Below are positions 1-12,400 of a stretch of 64,000 bases of DNA, piece by piece (the first letter of the stretch is position 1; each line of letters opens with the position of its first letter). The DNA is taken from positions 657,644 through 721,643 of the forward strand of contig NW_019775913.1 of the NCBI RefSeq assembly GCF_001039355.2, in the 5' to 3' direction. Origin of the DNA: Lingula anatina. Taxonomy: Eukaryota > Brachiopoda > Lingulata > Lingulida > Lingulidae. Position numbers and translations under genes: made by a program. The notes beneath the pieces were generated by a model. That model was given only the letters and a program-made list of their open reading frames with translations, had not been told where the DNA came from and did no database searches.

Positions 1-1202
1 GGACTTCTCACTATGGATATCTTTGTTTTAACAAAGCTATATGTAGTTTCTTTCTAATTCCTCATTAGCACATTAACATAGTGGATGTTTTCTTTATGAA
101 ATGTGAAATAAATAAAGGCTTATTTTTTGAAAAAGTTTGTTTCTCATCATTCATTATAACACCTGTCATATTTTGAAACATTTTTTATTTTAACAGTAAA
201 AATTGTGCATACGGGTTGAAACAAATACTGAATTGATGATGACTGTTAAGTTATAGTTTTGCAGGTCCAAGGAACACATGATGTGCACTAAAGTAGTGAG
301 CCACTTTGTGATCATTATAACACACAGAGTATACAGTACGACCAAAGAGCACATTGCAAAAAAAAAAGAGAGAGAGAGAGAGAGAGAATCATCTGCCCAG
401 TAATGAATGAATGAATAATGATGATAATATCTGATGGAAATAGCATTATGTGACCAAACTATCCTCTTAAAATAGACGACAACCACGACACTGCATGTTA
501 GCACGGAAATTCGTGCGTTAGCAGTCCTATTAGAGTTTTATGTAAAGCGCAAATGAAAGTGGTAATGCACAGATTTTCGTGCTACATTAACTTACGTGAT
601 ATTATTAGGTATGGAAAGTGACCTAATGTTTTTTTAGTTTGCAATGAATTACGGTTGAAACTAAAATGAACTATGGTTAATACTAACATATATAATTCTA
701 AGCCATCCCTATTTTTCTTTCTGCAATTCTATCGCTAAAATTCTAAATTAAACGTGGCAATACAAGTAGATGTATTCTAGAAAACCACATTATGAAATTC
801 TATTGGTAATTTTAGAAAATAGTTCATTTGGCACAAAGGGAAATCTCTATTTCCTGACAGTTTGGCACACGCAGACTGACGTCAAAATATCACATGTTCA
901 AGCTAACAAGTCAAGTCAAGCTCTTTTTGTTTCATCGAATAAGATATAGCGCTACTATTCACAGATGCGCTTCTCAATTGCTGTAGATTTTAGTTGCGCT
1001 CAAAGGTTCTTGTTTCCAATTCAACCACTAAATCGCTGTCTTTACAGGCAAATACCAGATTACATGTAACTGTCGCCTGCTTGCACTAAACTCATAGTAA
1101 GCGACGTAAACTGAAACAAACTGAACATGACATGGCTATTTAGCTGCATGTAAAAAACACTTATTTCTAGAATCTCATCCAAGATTGTTACAGTAAAATA
1201 GA
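1..1202. other. Intergenic DNA with no recognisable gene
   Basis: No convincing coding region is seen here; the short open frames contain homopolymer or (GA)n translation. A short (GA)n tract lies at about 369-387. A perfect CRE palindrome TGACGTCA lies at 877-884, but it is on the 3' side of the neighbouring minus-strand ORF, so its relevance is unknown. An AATAAA-type hexamer at about 107-115 on the plus strand could be the 3' end signal of a gene off the left edge. Confidence 0.6.
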
Positions 1203-2198
1203 CTAGGCTTCACCCTCCTCTCCCGCATTGTCTTCTTCTTCAGCATTTTCTATATGTTTCTTTTTCTCTGGTAGAAAACCATCAAATATATCAACGACAC
1301 TCTCTGAGTTCAGCTTGATCAGCGACTGGTAAATTGAGCGTTCTTTTCTTAAAGAGGCTTCTGTTCGCATTGAATGAAGTTCCTCAATACTGCTAGATAA
1401 TGGAATTTTTTTCAAAGGACGAGACTCAGGTTGATACTTGCTTTTCCTACTTGGCGTCCCCCCTTTCGAAGCCAGGGCTAAAAACTCCGCTTCCTGAGCT
1501 TGCATGTCGTCAAAATGTTTCAAAAGTTTCTTGTGTATTTCTTTTCTGCTTTCACTCAGTTCTTTTAATTTCTTTTGGCGTTTCAGTTTGTTCTCGGCAC
1601 GCAGTTCCTCTTTCGTTTTCTGTGGTTCTTTTTTCACTTTTTTTACCACTGTTTTGACGGGAGCTGGAGCGCCTATGCGAGGAAGGACAAACGCCATGGA
1701 GCGAACTTTTCCCCAAGCTGCGGGCTTGGCTGTCTTTTCCCCTTCGTCTTCAGCGTTAACTTCGTCTTTTTCCTCAGGGATTGTTGACATGTGTACTTCT
1801 GTCTTTTCTTCACTATGAGCATTCTTGTCGATATCCTCCTTCCTCACTACCTGAACTTTTTTCAACATAGTGTAGAAGGATTCTTGTTTACTTTGGAATT
1901 TCGCCATTTTCTTTCGATCTTCCTCTTTCCGTGCTCTGGCTATTTCAAGCTGTCTTTGCCTCAGCTGTTTTAATCTCATCTCAACGTCCGACTGGTTACT
2001 GACCAGAGCCTCGGCGTGAAGGCGTTTGGCGAAGTCCATCTTAGTTTTCTGGTATTCACAGACCTGTTGCACGAGCTGGTTCACTCTCTTGGTCCTGCGT
2101 TCCGCACGCTGTCCGAGGTCGAAAATCAACAACGCTGGGTTGTCAACTTCGCCAGTATGGGCGTTGGCAAGTTTCGTTGTTCCCGATAGTCCCACCAT
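1203..2198 (-). CDS. Uncharacterised charged coiled-coil protein, 331 aa, intronless
   Basis: I do not recognise this family. The ORF is uninterrupted from an ATG in a strong context (purine at -3 and G at +4, AAAAAGATGG) to a TAG stop. Residues 1-28 form a short neutral N-terminus. Residues about 30-125 are rich in K, R, E, Q and L with heptad-like spacing (for example RLKQLRQRQLEIARARKEED), predicted helical or coiled coil. Residues about 127-157 are acidic. Residues 160-182 are a proline- and alanine-rich linker (AAWGKVRSMAFVLPRIGAPAP). Residues 183-245 are a second lysine-rich helix. A serine-rich patch lies near 268-277 and the C-terminus is acidic (EEEDNAGEEGEA). There is no signal peptide or membrane segment. 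Its length, composition and lack of frameshifts argue for a real gene rather than a chance ORF. Being intronless beside a long-intron gene suggests either a retrogene or a normal single-exon gene. Function unknown; a structural or nucleic-acid/cytoskeleton-associated role would be a guess. Confidence 0.8.
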   Translation of the reverse strand: MVGLSGTTKLANAHTGEVDNPALLIFDLGQRAERRTKRVNQLVQQVCEYQKTKMDFAKRLHAEALVSNQSDVEMRLKQLRQRQLEIARARKEEDRKKMAKFQSKQESFYTMLKKVQVVRKEDIDKNAHSEEKTEVHMSTIPEEKDEVNAEDEGEKTAKPAAWGKVRSMAFVLPRIGAPAPVKTVVKKVKKEPQKTKEELRAENKLKRQKKLKELSESRKEIHKKLLKHFDDMQAQEAEFLALASKGGTPSRKSKYQPESRPLKKIPLSSSIEELHSMRTEASLRKERSIYQSLIKLNSESVVDIFDGFLPEKKKHIENAEEEDNAGEEGEA

Positions 2199-3381
2199 CT
2201 TTTTTCTGTGATCACAAGTCTTGTGTTTTTACGTAATTATTTCATTTCTTGTCCGTCCTTGCCAGTTAGTGACTGTAAAAAGCCCGAGAAGCAGCATTAC
2301 CCGGGGAGTTATGGTGGAACTGCTATGCATGTTATTACTCCTTCAAATATCACAGTCTGAAAGCTACTTTTTTCCAACGTAAACAAAGCCATGTTTTGCA
2401 TCTACATTTCCCTTGCTCTTCATGTGAGAGTGACGCGTTTTAAGTAAATCTGTTCAAAGTCTAAAATTCACGTTTGTGCACCACATTATAAGCGACCCGT
2501 CCTCGACACTACGCATGTAGTTATGTGACTAAAACCTAGACACACTAGCACTGGAAACAAATAATAATATCGCCACAGTTGATTGAAATAACTTAATCCG
2601 ATTCTATTCATTCACAATCGAATCGATCGGATAATGCACCGAGTGGTTTGTGTTTACGTTTGAATTAGGAAGTACAATGTCAAATGCAACAGTAGGGGGC
2701 AACGGGCTTGGAAATGTTTCTATAAAATCTCTTTAGCCAAAGATTGGCATATAGATCCTTGCTTAACCGAGATTTAACCTGTTTTGATTGACACATTACA
2801 CCGTTATTGTGAATTAAGCGTATGAAATGCTAAACTAAGGTCCTTTCGGACCCCGTGCGGCTCTTTCTTATCAAATCAAACACTGTCAATTTTTGAGAGT
2901 TCGTCAAATGAGCCAAGTTTTGCGTGTAAAGAACGTAATTTTAGTTGGAAAAAAGAAAACTTTGTTTTGCGTCCGCACCGGAGCCAATGCTTGAAAAGCG
3001 AAAAAGCAAACCGCTATCGTCGAATGTTCCACCCCCCCCCCCCCCCCAACGCACACACACACTCCCTTGGATCAGTTTTATCAGTAAAATTAATCTGGGC
3101 ACGTGACTATGCTCTTATTTTGACGGCGGTACCAGGGGTATTTAACAGTATCAAGTTTTTCATCTCTATCACTTTCACGTTCGATCTCTGTATCTTGTCT
3201 GTTCAACCCCTCGCCTGTTCTGATTAATACGTCTGTAAAATTTGTTTGTGATAAAATAAATAAAGAGACACTCATTTTATTGGCGTATTCTCACGGTACA
3301 ACGGCAACATTATTTTCTTTTTTAGCGCCATTTAATGCGTCCATAAGGTAGTTAATTGTTTTCTGTATTTTGTTATTTTTG

Positions 3382-3422
<41 letters not shown>
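3382..3422. repeat. Poly-A homopolymer, 41 nt
   Basis: An uninterrupted run of A, preceded by a T-rich stretch ending in G at 3381. It could be a simple microsatellite or the tail of an old retroposed sequence; no recognisable retroposon body lies directly upstream. Confidence 0.9.
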
Positions 3423-3424
<2 letters not shown>

Positions 3425-5695
3425 TTGAATTCATCACCTACAACACTACATTTGATCACAGACTTAAACTCCTATTATCATTTATTTCTCCTCGTGTCTG
3501 GTTTACCTAAATATTGGCATTCACTAATCAACTTGCAACTGCCTCCTTTGTCTTGAAACTTTTCAACAAGTAATTATTATCGTAACCTACAAGTAATTAT
3601 TATCATAACCTGACTAGCCATGGCGCAACAGTATCCATACCCCAGGCAAGGGTTAAAACAATACTTTCGTTGAATAATCGCTGACCAGTTTCTATGTTGT
3701 CCGGCAATTATAAACAGGTGTCGATAGGTTTGTTTATGTATTTTTCTTTTCATTGGCACATTTATTTTCTGCCACGCAGGTCCAATATTCCATAATGTAA
3801 AAACAAAGTTGCATTCTAAACACCAGTTTTGCGTTTTGATCGCCAATCATGAACAATCCTAGGGAGTACCAGTTGTCTAATTCTCCGCTTATCAAAATAT
3901 TTACCATTACCTATGGCGAATTATTAAAATATTTCTGATGAATTTTCAAAAGACTAAAACAAAAGTTATGTGACCATTAGTACTGGTACATGTACGTAAG
4001 CTGTGGCCCCTCCCCCAGTGTCGAAAGGTCTGTGTATCGAATGTTCTTCCAAGTTGTATTTCAGACAATGTTGACGAACATCTTTGTTGTGTAAGGAATA
4101 CATCGCTCCATGACAGGTGCATGGTGGAATTTGTACATAATAAACTAACCTGTGGTGTTTTTACTAGTTGCCCTTGTCCATCTACAGAATGTATAAATGT
4201 TAGCTATATAAAGAGAGAAGGCGGGAGTCGTACATTTCCCCCTATATGTAGAAACTTAATGCAAAAATCCAGAATCGACAAATTTTGAAGGCCGAAAACA
4301 AGAAATACTCTATAGTGGCACAAATATTTCAAGCTGGCATTTATGCATAGAAAATACGGCACTTTGTGAAATAAACATAGGGTGTGGACAAGGGTAGTAT
4401 ATCCAAAGCTTCCGCCTCAAGATTGTGGAAGTTACCTTATATTACTTTTATGTAACATACAAGATCAGTTGCGTGTTATGGTGAAGTCCTTAGTGCTAAC
4501 TTCCCAAATGTAAATAAATAAATATATGAATTTAGTCGATAAAAAATCCCGATCACCAAATGTTCATATTTCAGCCCACTCGCTGCTCTAGCTGCAGCTG
4601 CCTGTTACTGTGAGCCGTTTTGGATTGTCTCCGAAAATATGACATTGCAGCAAACAGGGAAGATACACCCATTTTGTGAAAGAAAGAGTCGGAAAATGTA
4701 GTGGCTTGAGTTCCAGAGTATTTGATATTTTTGGCTGCCCAAAACGTCGGAAATCTGTGAACAGTCGGAAAAGTCTTTATCCCCTCAGTAAACGAGTGGC
4801 GTTTGTAGACAGCTAGCCTAACACCCCCCCCCCCCTCCACATCGTTCACGTGGATTGAAACCAGACAGTGGTTAAGTGCTCAAAGCTTGGAGAGATGCTG
4901 GCGGAATTTGCATGACATTCGTGACGGAGTCGCGTGAGGTGCACGGAATATGACGTTTGTCGTCGTGTCAGAAGTGCGGGTTAGAAGGACACTTGAAAAA
5001 ATATTCAAAAATCGCACATGTTATACAAGAGGTCTTTACAAGCCGCTGCTTTTGTCATGAAATATGCCGTTAGAGCGTTTAAAACGGCTTGAAATTACTG
5101 AAAATGTTTATTCTGGTTCTGCAAGGTAGATCATACAGTGAGTGTTCTTATGTATTTGTGACTATCACATTGCTATGTATTGCAAAATTTAAATAATTGC
5201 TAGGTTTCTATATCTCTGAGCAAAGCATTCTCATTGCAATCCAATGCTTGTCCACAACCACAGATACACGTTACAAATATTCAACATCATCAAATAATTT
5301 CTATCATTTAATAATTAATCATTGAAGGTACTATTATATGTTTCTGAAGTTTTATGGAAATGGTAAACAGACGGTTTACAAAAATCCTTGACATATTCTT
5401 GATGTTGACAAAACAAGTCAAAATTCTACCATATACATAAGCAGTAAAATAGGTCAAAAGAAAGAGACAGAGGAAATTTAATTTAGTGAATTAAATCTCA
5501 CATTACAGTTCAACTTCAGTATTATGTCTATGTTGAAGGTATAATATCACTACTGAACACATGGCTACAAGTCGTTTTACTTCAGCGACTATGTTCAATA
5601 TATTTATAAAGTATATGAAAAACTATTTTGAGAATATGTCACAACAGTATGTTCAAAGTATTCATGAAAAATACATGTAATCAAATAAATTCAAA

Positions 5696-5701
5696 TTTAT
5701 T
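5696..5701 (-). terminator. Candidate polyadenylation signal of the hydantoinase-DUF917 gene
   Basis: The plus strand reads TTTATT, which is AATAAA on the minus strand, about 510 nt downstream of the stop codon at 6214-6216. In AT-rich DNA such hexamers are common, so this is only a candidate. Confidence 0.25.
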
Positions 5702-5925
5702 CAAATCAACAGCTTTTCCATATCTGTAAGTGTTTTTTCATATCTGTAGAAAAACTCGTAAAACACATATTAAAATATATGATATTGAACTTTTATAAAT
5801 TTTTAAAAATATTTCTTGCACATTCCTTTTAAATCTAAAAGAATGAAATTTGCATAGGTGTCTTACAATACATCACATTAGGTATATCACAATAACCCAG
5901 TATAGTATCTAATCCTTCGATCAAA

Positions 5926-5989
5926 ATAAATAAATAAATAAATAAATAAAATAATTAATAAATAAATTAATTAAAAAATAAATAAAATA
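5926..5989. repeat. (TAAA)n-rich low-complexity tract
   Basis: Repeated TAAA units degenerating into TTAA and AAAT units, ending directly at the left terminus of the hAT-like element at 5990. Confidence 0.85.
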
Positions 5990-6149
5990 CAGGGGCGGAT
6001 CCAGAGGTATTTTCTGACAGTCTTCCAAATGATCTTTTTTGGACCATCCTCCATTTTTGACCGTCTTCCGACAGAAAAAAATGAGATACTCGTCAATGTA
6101 AACTTAAAAATCTGATCGTCTTCCAGAAGACGGCCTCAATCCACCCCTG
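5990..6149 (+). mobile_element. Short hAT-like non-autonomous element (CAGGGGCGGATCC termini)
   Basis: It begins CAGGGGCGGATCCAG and ends ATCCACCCCTG, so the termini are imperfect inverted repeats with the CAG...CTG ends common in hAT-type MITEs. The interior contains GTCTTCC and GTCTTCC-like motifs in both orientations. A diverged copy in opposite orientation lies at 8150-8317. A target duplication cannot be called because the left flank is a (TAAA)n tract. It has no coding capacity and lies just 3' of the stop codon of the large gene, in its likely 3' UTR. Confidence 0.65.
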
Positions 6150-6213
6150 AAATAAAAATAAAAACCAAATATTTCTCTTCAAGACAGTTCCACATAATTC
6201 AGGTATTATAAGC

Positions 6214-6462
6214 CTACAAAGGCCCCACAGGTGTGGTGTGAGCAGTCATATCATCACACAGTGACGTATACACCACATGGTCTGCCGAATATCCAAACGC
6301 CTGTGGGCCAACAACTTTCAGTGCTTTAGGAGATCGCATGACAGGTGAGACTGGGAGGGCAAATACAACCACACGAAGCCCGTAACGCATTTCCTCGTTA
6401 GGGATGGGTTCACCAGCATCCTTGGTTACCATGGTGATCAGGTCTGGCGTACATGCTAGTGT
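6214..6462 (-). CDS. Last exon: C-terminus of DUF917 domain
   Basis: It begins TLACTPDLITM after an AG acceptor (phase 0) and ends VGPL then TAG at 6214-6216. The pattern PDLI...GEPIPNEEMRYGLRV...LPVSP...APKAL-type VVGPQAFGYSADHV is the characteristic DUF917 C-terminal end. 82 codons plus stop. Confidence 0.93.
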   Translation of the reverse strand, partial: TLACTPDLITMVTKDAGEPIPNEEMRYGLRVVVFALPVSPVMRSPKALKVVGPQAFGYSADHVVYTSLCDDMTAHTTPVGPL

Positions 6463-9400
6463 CTGAAATATAGGAAAATATATCTTGAAACCTGATAGGA
6501 TTTTTCAGAATAGGCCTAACTTGACATGCCTACACTTTTTAACTAAGAGTACTGTAAATTGGATAGATCAACCAAGTATAAAGATGAGTAATTCTGAGTA
6601 TTGAAACACCCTATATTTTACAGACCTCAAAATTATGTCCATCTCTTGTGTGTCTGGCAACAAGAAGCTCATTCTGAAAATCCACATGTAAGTGCTGGCC
6701 TGAGAAAGGCTCTGTGCCTGCTACCTTGATCTTTCCCCTTGTGAAACCAGCCTCTGTGGACCTTTCCACATCCACCACCTTTTAACAATAAAGAAAAAAC
6801 AAAAATAAGTGATAACCATAAACTTTCATAATTCTGAAAGATGCTAAGGAGAAGTCACAAAAATATATAAAACAAAATTTAAAAATTCAAATTAATCACA
6901 TAATGGAAATGGTTGAAAGAAGAAAAATGAACTGATTTCAAAATTGTAGAAGTCACCCTCCATTGGCAAGGGTTGAAACTTATGGTGACCATATTTTTAT
7001 GAAAAAACTTGATGAGATAGCTTAGATGAGATGTTTTTTTACATTATTTCCTAGTAACATGGGGGTCCATCAAGTCACCCCTCAGCCAAGAAAGTCCTGA
7101 TTTCCTGGGCATGTAGATGACAGTGTAACAATGAGCTTAAACCATCATCTATACATTATTACTTTGATGATGGTGCCTGTTAATCTTCCATTAAAATAAG
7201 TGGATTTCAAATTAATGATATCATTTTCTGGGAAAAAGCTTTTAGGCAGGTAATCATTGTACTCTACAAAATTACAAACACACTCTACAACATCTGATAC
7301 GAGATGGCAGGAAAATATCATTTGAAATGTACCTGCCGTCTGCTTGTAACATAAAGCTATAAATAATGTTGTCTTTAATCATCCTATCGAAACAATCACT
7401 TAAGGTGCACTTGGTAATGAGTATTACATGATGGACTTTTAGCTCATCATGAAATATATTTGGAAAGCAAAATCCATTTTCAAAATATCACCTTGCCAAC
7501 CAACAGCACTTTCCCCCCACTCTCCTGTATCACAGCATCCAGAATGGAAGTCTTTTGTTTGCGTGCACATAATATACTGTTTCCCAGCCTCCAAGTCTGG
7601 CTCATGGAGTACAGAACAGTGGTCTTCATCATCTCATCCTTGTTCAGGGGAGCCATAGTGAGCCCCGCGGATAACCTGAAAAAAAAGGTGCAGTGATTTG
7701 TTTACTTGGCTGTTTATTTGTTTGCTAGTTTAATCATTCACACAATACAAGATGCAGGAAAATGGCCAAGACAATTCATTAGTGGGGTTATATAATAAAT
7801 CTCAAACAATCAATACTCTATGCTTGTTTGCTAATGTCATATGGATGATGGTGTGAAAGTCTGTGGTTACTTGCACACATTTTCATTGAAGATTAAACAT
7901 GTATCTACTATGATATATATAAAGAAACAAAAGAAAAATCTTCTTGTAACCACTGGATTCAGGATCATATTTCATCATAACATGATGTCAAACCAAATGT
8001 AGGTTTTTGAGGTAACAAAAGACTTAATGAGCCTCTTTTCAGGTATACATGTAGTATTCAGTCTGGATTTCCAACTTGATTCTAGGTGTTACCAAGAATG
8101 CATTACCAAGGTGTTACTTACAATACAATGCACATTGTGCTAGTAAATACAGAGGCGAATTTAGTCCGTCTTCTGGGTCTTCCGGAAAACGGTCAGATTT
8201 TAAAGTTTATATTGATGGGTATCTATTTTTTTCTGTTGGAAGACCTTAAAAATTGGAGGATGGATCAACAAAGATAATTTGGAATACTGTCAGAAAATAT
8301 GTATGGATCCCCTCCTGGAATAATTGTGTGTGACCATATTTGATTCTTTATTACACCATTAGCAGTTTTCAATTTCTCATTCAGGAAGAAAGAAAGGGAA
8401 GGCAGAAACTGCCTCTTTCATTTCCTCTCTCCGTCCCTCTAATACTATCTCTCACTCTTATCAAGTGATGGTCACATGTATAACATCAAGTAATACTAAT
8501 AACTTGACACAACTACAAAAATATTAATAGTTTTCTTTCTAAATTACGTGACATAACTTTTTTTACTACCTCAATAAAATCACTTAGAGTAATGTTGATA
8601 ATTAAATCAACGAGATTACTATAGCAACTGATGACAGCAAATTACATTTATATTTGAACAGAATCCCCATGGTATACGCCTGTGTTGACATAACAACATA
8701 CTGTACTAGTACAAATAAATTTATCAGGCTTCAGCTTGTTCCCAAATGGAATTTCTTTGGTACTTTTTACTTAATTAACACCATCTAAAATTGCTTTTAT
8801 GGATTCAAGAAGTGGAAAATGAAACAAATAAAATCAAATCCCCAAGGTTAGTGAACTTACAAGCCTTTTTTTCTTGGATAAATTCAATAATTGAAAAATG
8901 ACACCATCAAAATCATCAAAATGGCTCAAATCCAGAAAAAAATCAATTAATATAAATGTAGTCAGAATAAAAGAAGAAAAGATAAAAGACAACTAAAATT
9001 CTCACAGAATGTAATTCGATAATAACCCTTCAGCTAAATGAGATAAACTTCCTGTGGTAATATTCTGATGCAAAAAAAAAATAAAATAAAATAATAATAA
9101 TAAAAAAATAAAAATAAACTAAAAAAAATAAAATGTTTTATCTGTTGTGAATTAGTACTATTTTGGTAACAAGAGATCCATGGCTTCACATTAATGTATC
9201 CATGATGGGTATGTGTTTTCACAAAACTTATTAATTTTATTATGACCATTATTTTTGAAAGAAATTATTTGTTTAAAGATTCATTGGAATGGATAAAATA
9301 GTGTACGTGTCCAAAAAAGAAGGATAGTTACATTTCATAGACTGTAAGATAAAATGCAAATAAAATGAAGAAACAACTGTAAAATGTCTTTTTAATGTAT

Positions 9401-12400
9401 AGAAGAATTAATTTACCCCATGGGTTGAATGGCCGCTCTAAAATGATTCTCGATGTCCTTGGCTGTTCCTGCAGTAAGGATCACCCCCTGGTTTCCACAA
9501 TCATCTGTAATGCATGCTGGGGCCATATCTTTACCATAGATAGATGGTGCAAACATCTGTCAAAACAGAAAAAAAACTGTTCTTACTATCTTTTTTTTGT
9601 GAATTCAATTATTATGCAGCATAGAGCAACACTTTTTATACTTATGATCAATGTTGCCAAACAGCACATATAATTGTGTCCCCAGAACAGCAGTTTTAAA
9701 AGTTGCTTGACTTGTTACATTATAATTATTACTCAATATAAGGTTTACTAGTGCTGTTTGTCCTTGGCCAATCCTTAAACTGTCAAGAATGCAGTTTTAT
9801 CAATCACTACAAGCAATTAAAGACAGCCCATTAATCACCTTAAAAGGTATTACAAACATTTTTCAGTGTTCGTCTTTGATGAACACGGCCAGTATATCCA
9901 ATATTGCAAATTTGGTCAAAACAATAAAATTTGTAATGCTTTTAAGGTTATTGTGATATACAGATCGAAAGTATCATTCTGAAAGCTACAACAAACATTT
10001 TTACCCATACCTTGGGTCCATCGTGTAGAATGGGTCAAAGTCTGTATATTGTGCCAGAACAAATAATGTGTTACACATGCAAACAGTTACTGGTATATGA
10101 GTTCTGTTTTCTGTTATATTTTTGTTTGTTAGTTTCATAGTTATTCATTTTCTGAAGTTACTCATCTTGATATATCAACTAGTGTTGTTTATGTCTACCC
10201 TCACTCTTCATAATACCTCTTTGAAACACCGAGTTTCTCTCCAAGTGTGTTTTAACTGTATATACATGTATAATGTACTTTATAAATAAAAAAGCACACC
10301 AAACTTTACACTGTTATTATTTGGAATCCCAAAAATAAAGAGAAAGGGAAAGAGAGAAAAAGTGGTTTTGGCAATTCATCAGAATTTATACAAAAATTGC
10401 TTGGATTTAAGGGAAAGTTGAGAGAGAGAGAGAGAAAGAGAGAGAGTGAGAGGGAGAAATAAACATTATCTCTTGAAAAGATCAGCAACAAAAATGTATA
10501 TTTTTCGTAATGTTTTCGTGATAATAATCACTCACATTGAAACATAAATAATTATATATGAAACAGCTATTTTTTGCTTTTGTCACCAGAGCACCATCAG
10601 GTGGAATTCCCACTATTCCAATATATACCTGAAGTTCAGGGAAAGCTCTCCCCATGCCGTCACAGTCTACAACAGGCAGGCCAATCTCTGCAGCCACTAT
10701 AAGAGGCTCCATGGCATTCCAGCCACCAATCTCTGCACACATGATTGCTGCTAACTTCCTGGCACCCATTGAACCTGTTCTCTCTGGTGGGTGTGGGTAG
10801 GCTGAAATATACGTTATACCTGCCCCCTCTTCCAATTTTAACACATCTGTAAATTAATGACAAATAGTGTTTTTTTTTCATTAAACATTGGGTGATTTTT
10901 TCATCAACAAAATTAAGATTGCAATTAAAATGTCTGGCATTTGTATCATGCAGCTATTTTATCATATACTACCATAATATGCCATGCTTGTTAAGTATTG
11001 ATTTATTGGGCAAAATGCATAAGAACACTAGCCCTCTGCCTGGGGTAATGTTAGCCCACCAGTTGGGCAATACAAGTATCACCAAAATGAGATTAATAGA
11101 TATTGTCCAGTTTTCTATCTTGAAGCCATTTTGAGGTCATGCAATAACTACAGATTTCCTCTCAAAAATATAACAAAGAGCTTCAGTGTCTGTATATGCA
11201 AATATCTCACCAGAGTTCTTCAGTTGACCATCTTTATACTGGTGTCTCAGGTATAAGTCTTCAAGAACCCGTAATGCAGTGGGCAGTTCTCTGCCACAAG
11301 GAATTTTCTCCGTCAAACTAACGGTGCACCCATGAATGCTACATATGCAATCACATCTTCTTCTGACAGGTGTGGATAGAGCCTAAAAAGTGTGATTTAA
11401 ATTTTGGTAAATGTTAAAGAACTTCAATACCACTTGTATTATATTAATCTACATAGATTCCTGGAGATTCAGTAACCTTTAATTCAATACCACTCATTTA
11501 TGATATCACTTAATCAATTGTTTAAAAATGATTAATAATCTTACTGGGATATAATAAAGAATTAGTGATAGTATATCCCATATATTTCATCAAAGGCCTG
11601 TGAAAACTGCAGTATAGGCCAGATCAATTCCTATGTACCAGATGACCACGTCAAGCCAGTTATCCCATTGTCTGTGGCTCAGCGGGATTTTTCTACACAC
11701 TAATGATCATACAGAGAGACATCACTGCACATGTGACAATAAAAATCAATACGAAAGCATTATTACTATCATTTGGCAAAATACAAGTGCCCTCTCAGGC
11801 CAGTGTCCTTGGGCAAGTGCACTCTCAGGCCAGTGTCCTTAAGCAGGTGCCCTCTCAGGCCAGTGTCCTTAAGCAGGTGCCCTCTCAGGCCAGTGTCCTT
11901 AAGCAGGTGCCCTCTCAGGCCAACCACTTATTATATCAGATGCATGGTCAATTAATTCTGCCAATGCACACTGCCTTAAGGAATTATCTTATCAACAAAA
12001 AATTCAGTTTCCTCAAAGAGCCTAGGGCATTGATTTGCATGCTTCATGCATAAACTATTTTAGAAATGACCTTCACTGTCATACAAGAATCACTGCCCTC
12101 AATCCTCAGAGAGAAATTTGAATTATCTTTGAGGCCATTCAGAATGAGAAGAGCCGAGTGCTAGCTAGGCCATGACCTAAATATGGCGGACCTACATGAA
12201 AGGAAGACCGTTTAATCCTGTAATGGTCTCTCTGTCTCTCACATGGCTCCCCACCTTCACTCGGCTCTTCTCATTCTGAATGGCCTTTTTGTCACACAGA
12301 AATGATCTTTGTTAATCATCAACAAACAATTTATTACAATATACCACAACATGAAACATCCACAACCCATGGGTTTAGATCCTAGATCAGGCTAGTAGCC

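Larger units (their letters stand above)
2199..5989. other. Intergenic region
   Basis: No supported gene. It separates the minus-strand coiled-coil ORF from the 3' end of the large hydantoinase-DUF917 gene. The first few hundred bases should contain the promoter of the coiled-coil gene, but no TATA box stands out. It contains a poly-C run (about 3032-3047), a run of 41 A (3382-3422), a second poly-C run near 4824-4835 and a (TAAA)n tract up to 5989. Small open frames here are short and low in complexity. Confidence 0.6.

Noticed and set aside
877-884. CRE palindrome TGACGTCA as a promoter element
   Set aside because: It lies downstream of the only nearby gene and no plus-strand gene is visible; one 8-bp site is expected by chance in a window of this size.
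10482-10628. Extension of the DUF917 exon beyond FPELQ (VYIGIVGIPPDG...)
   Set aside because: The frame stays open past the donor, but the family continues with MFAPSIYGK from the exon at 9417-9556, and CAG|GTATAT is a good donor with matching phase.
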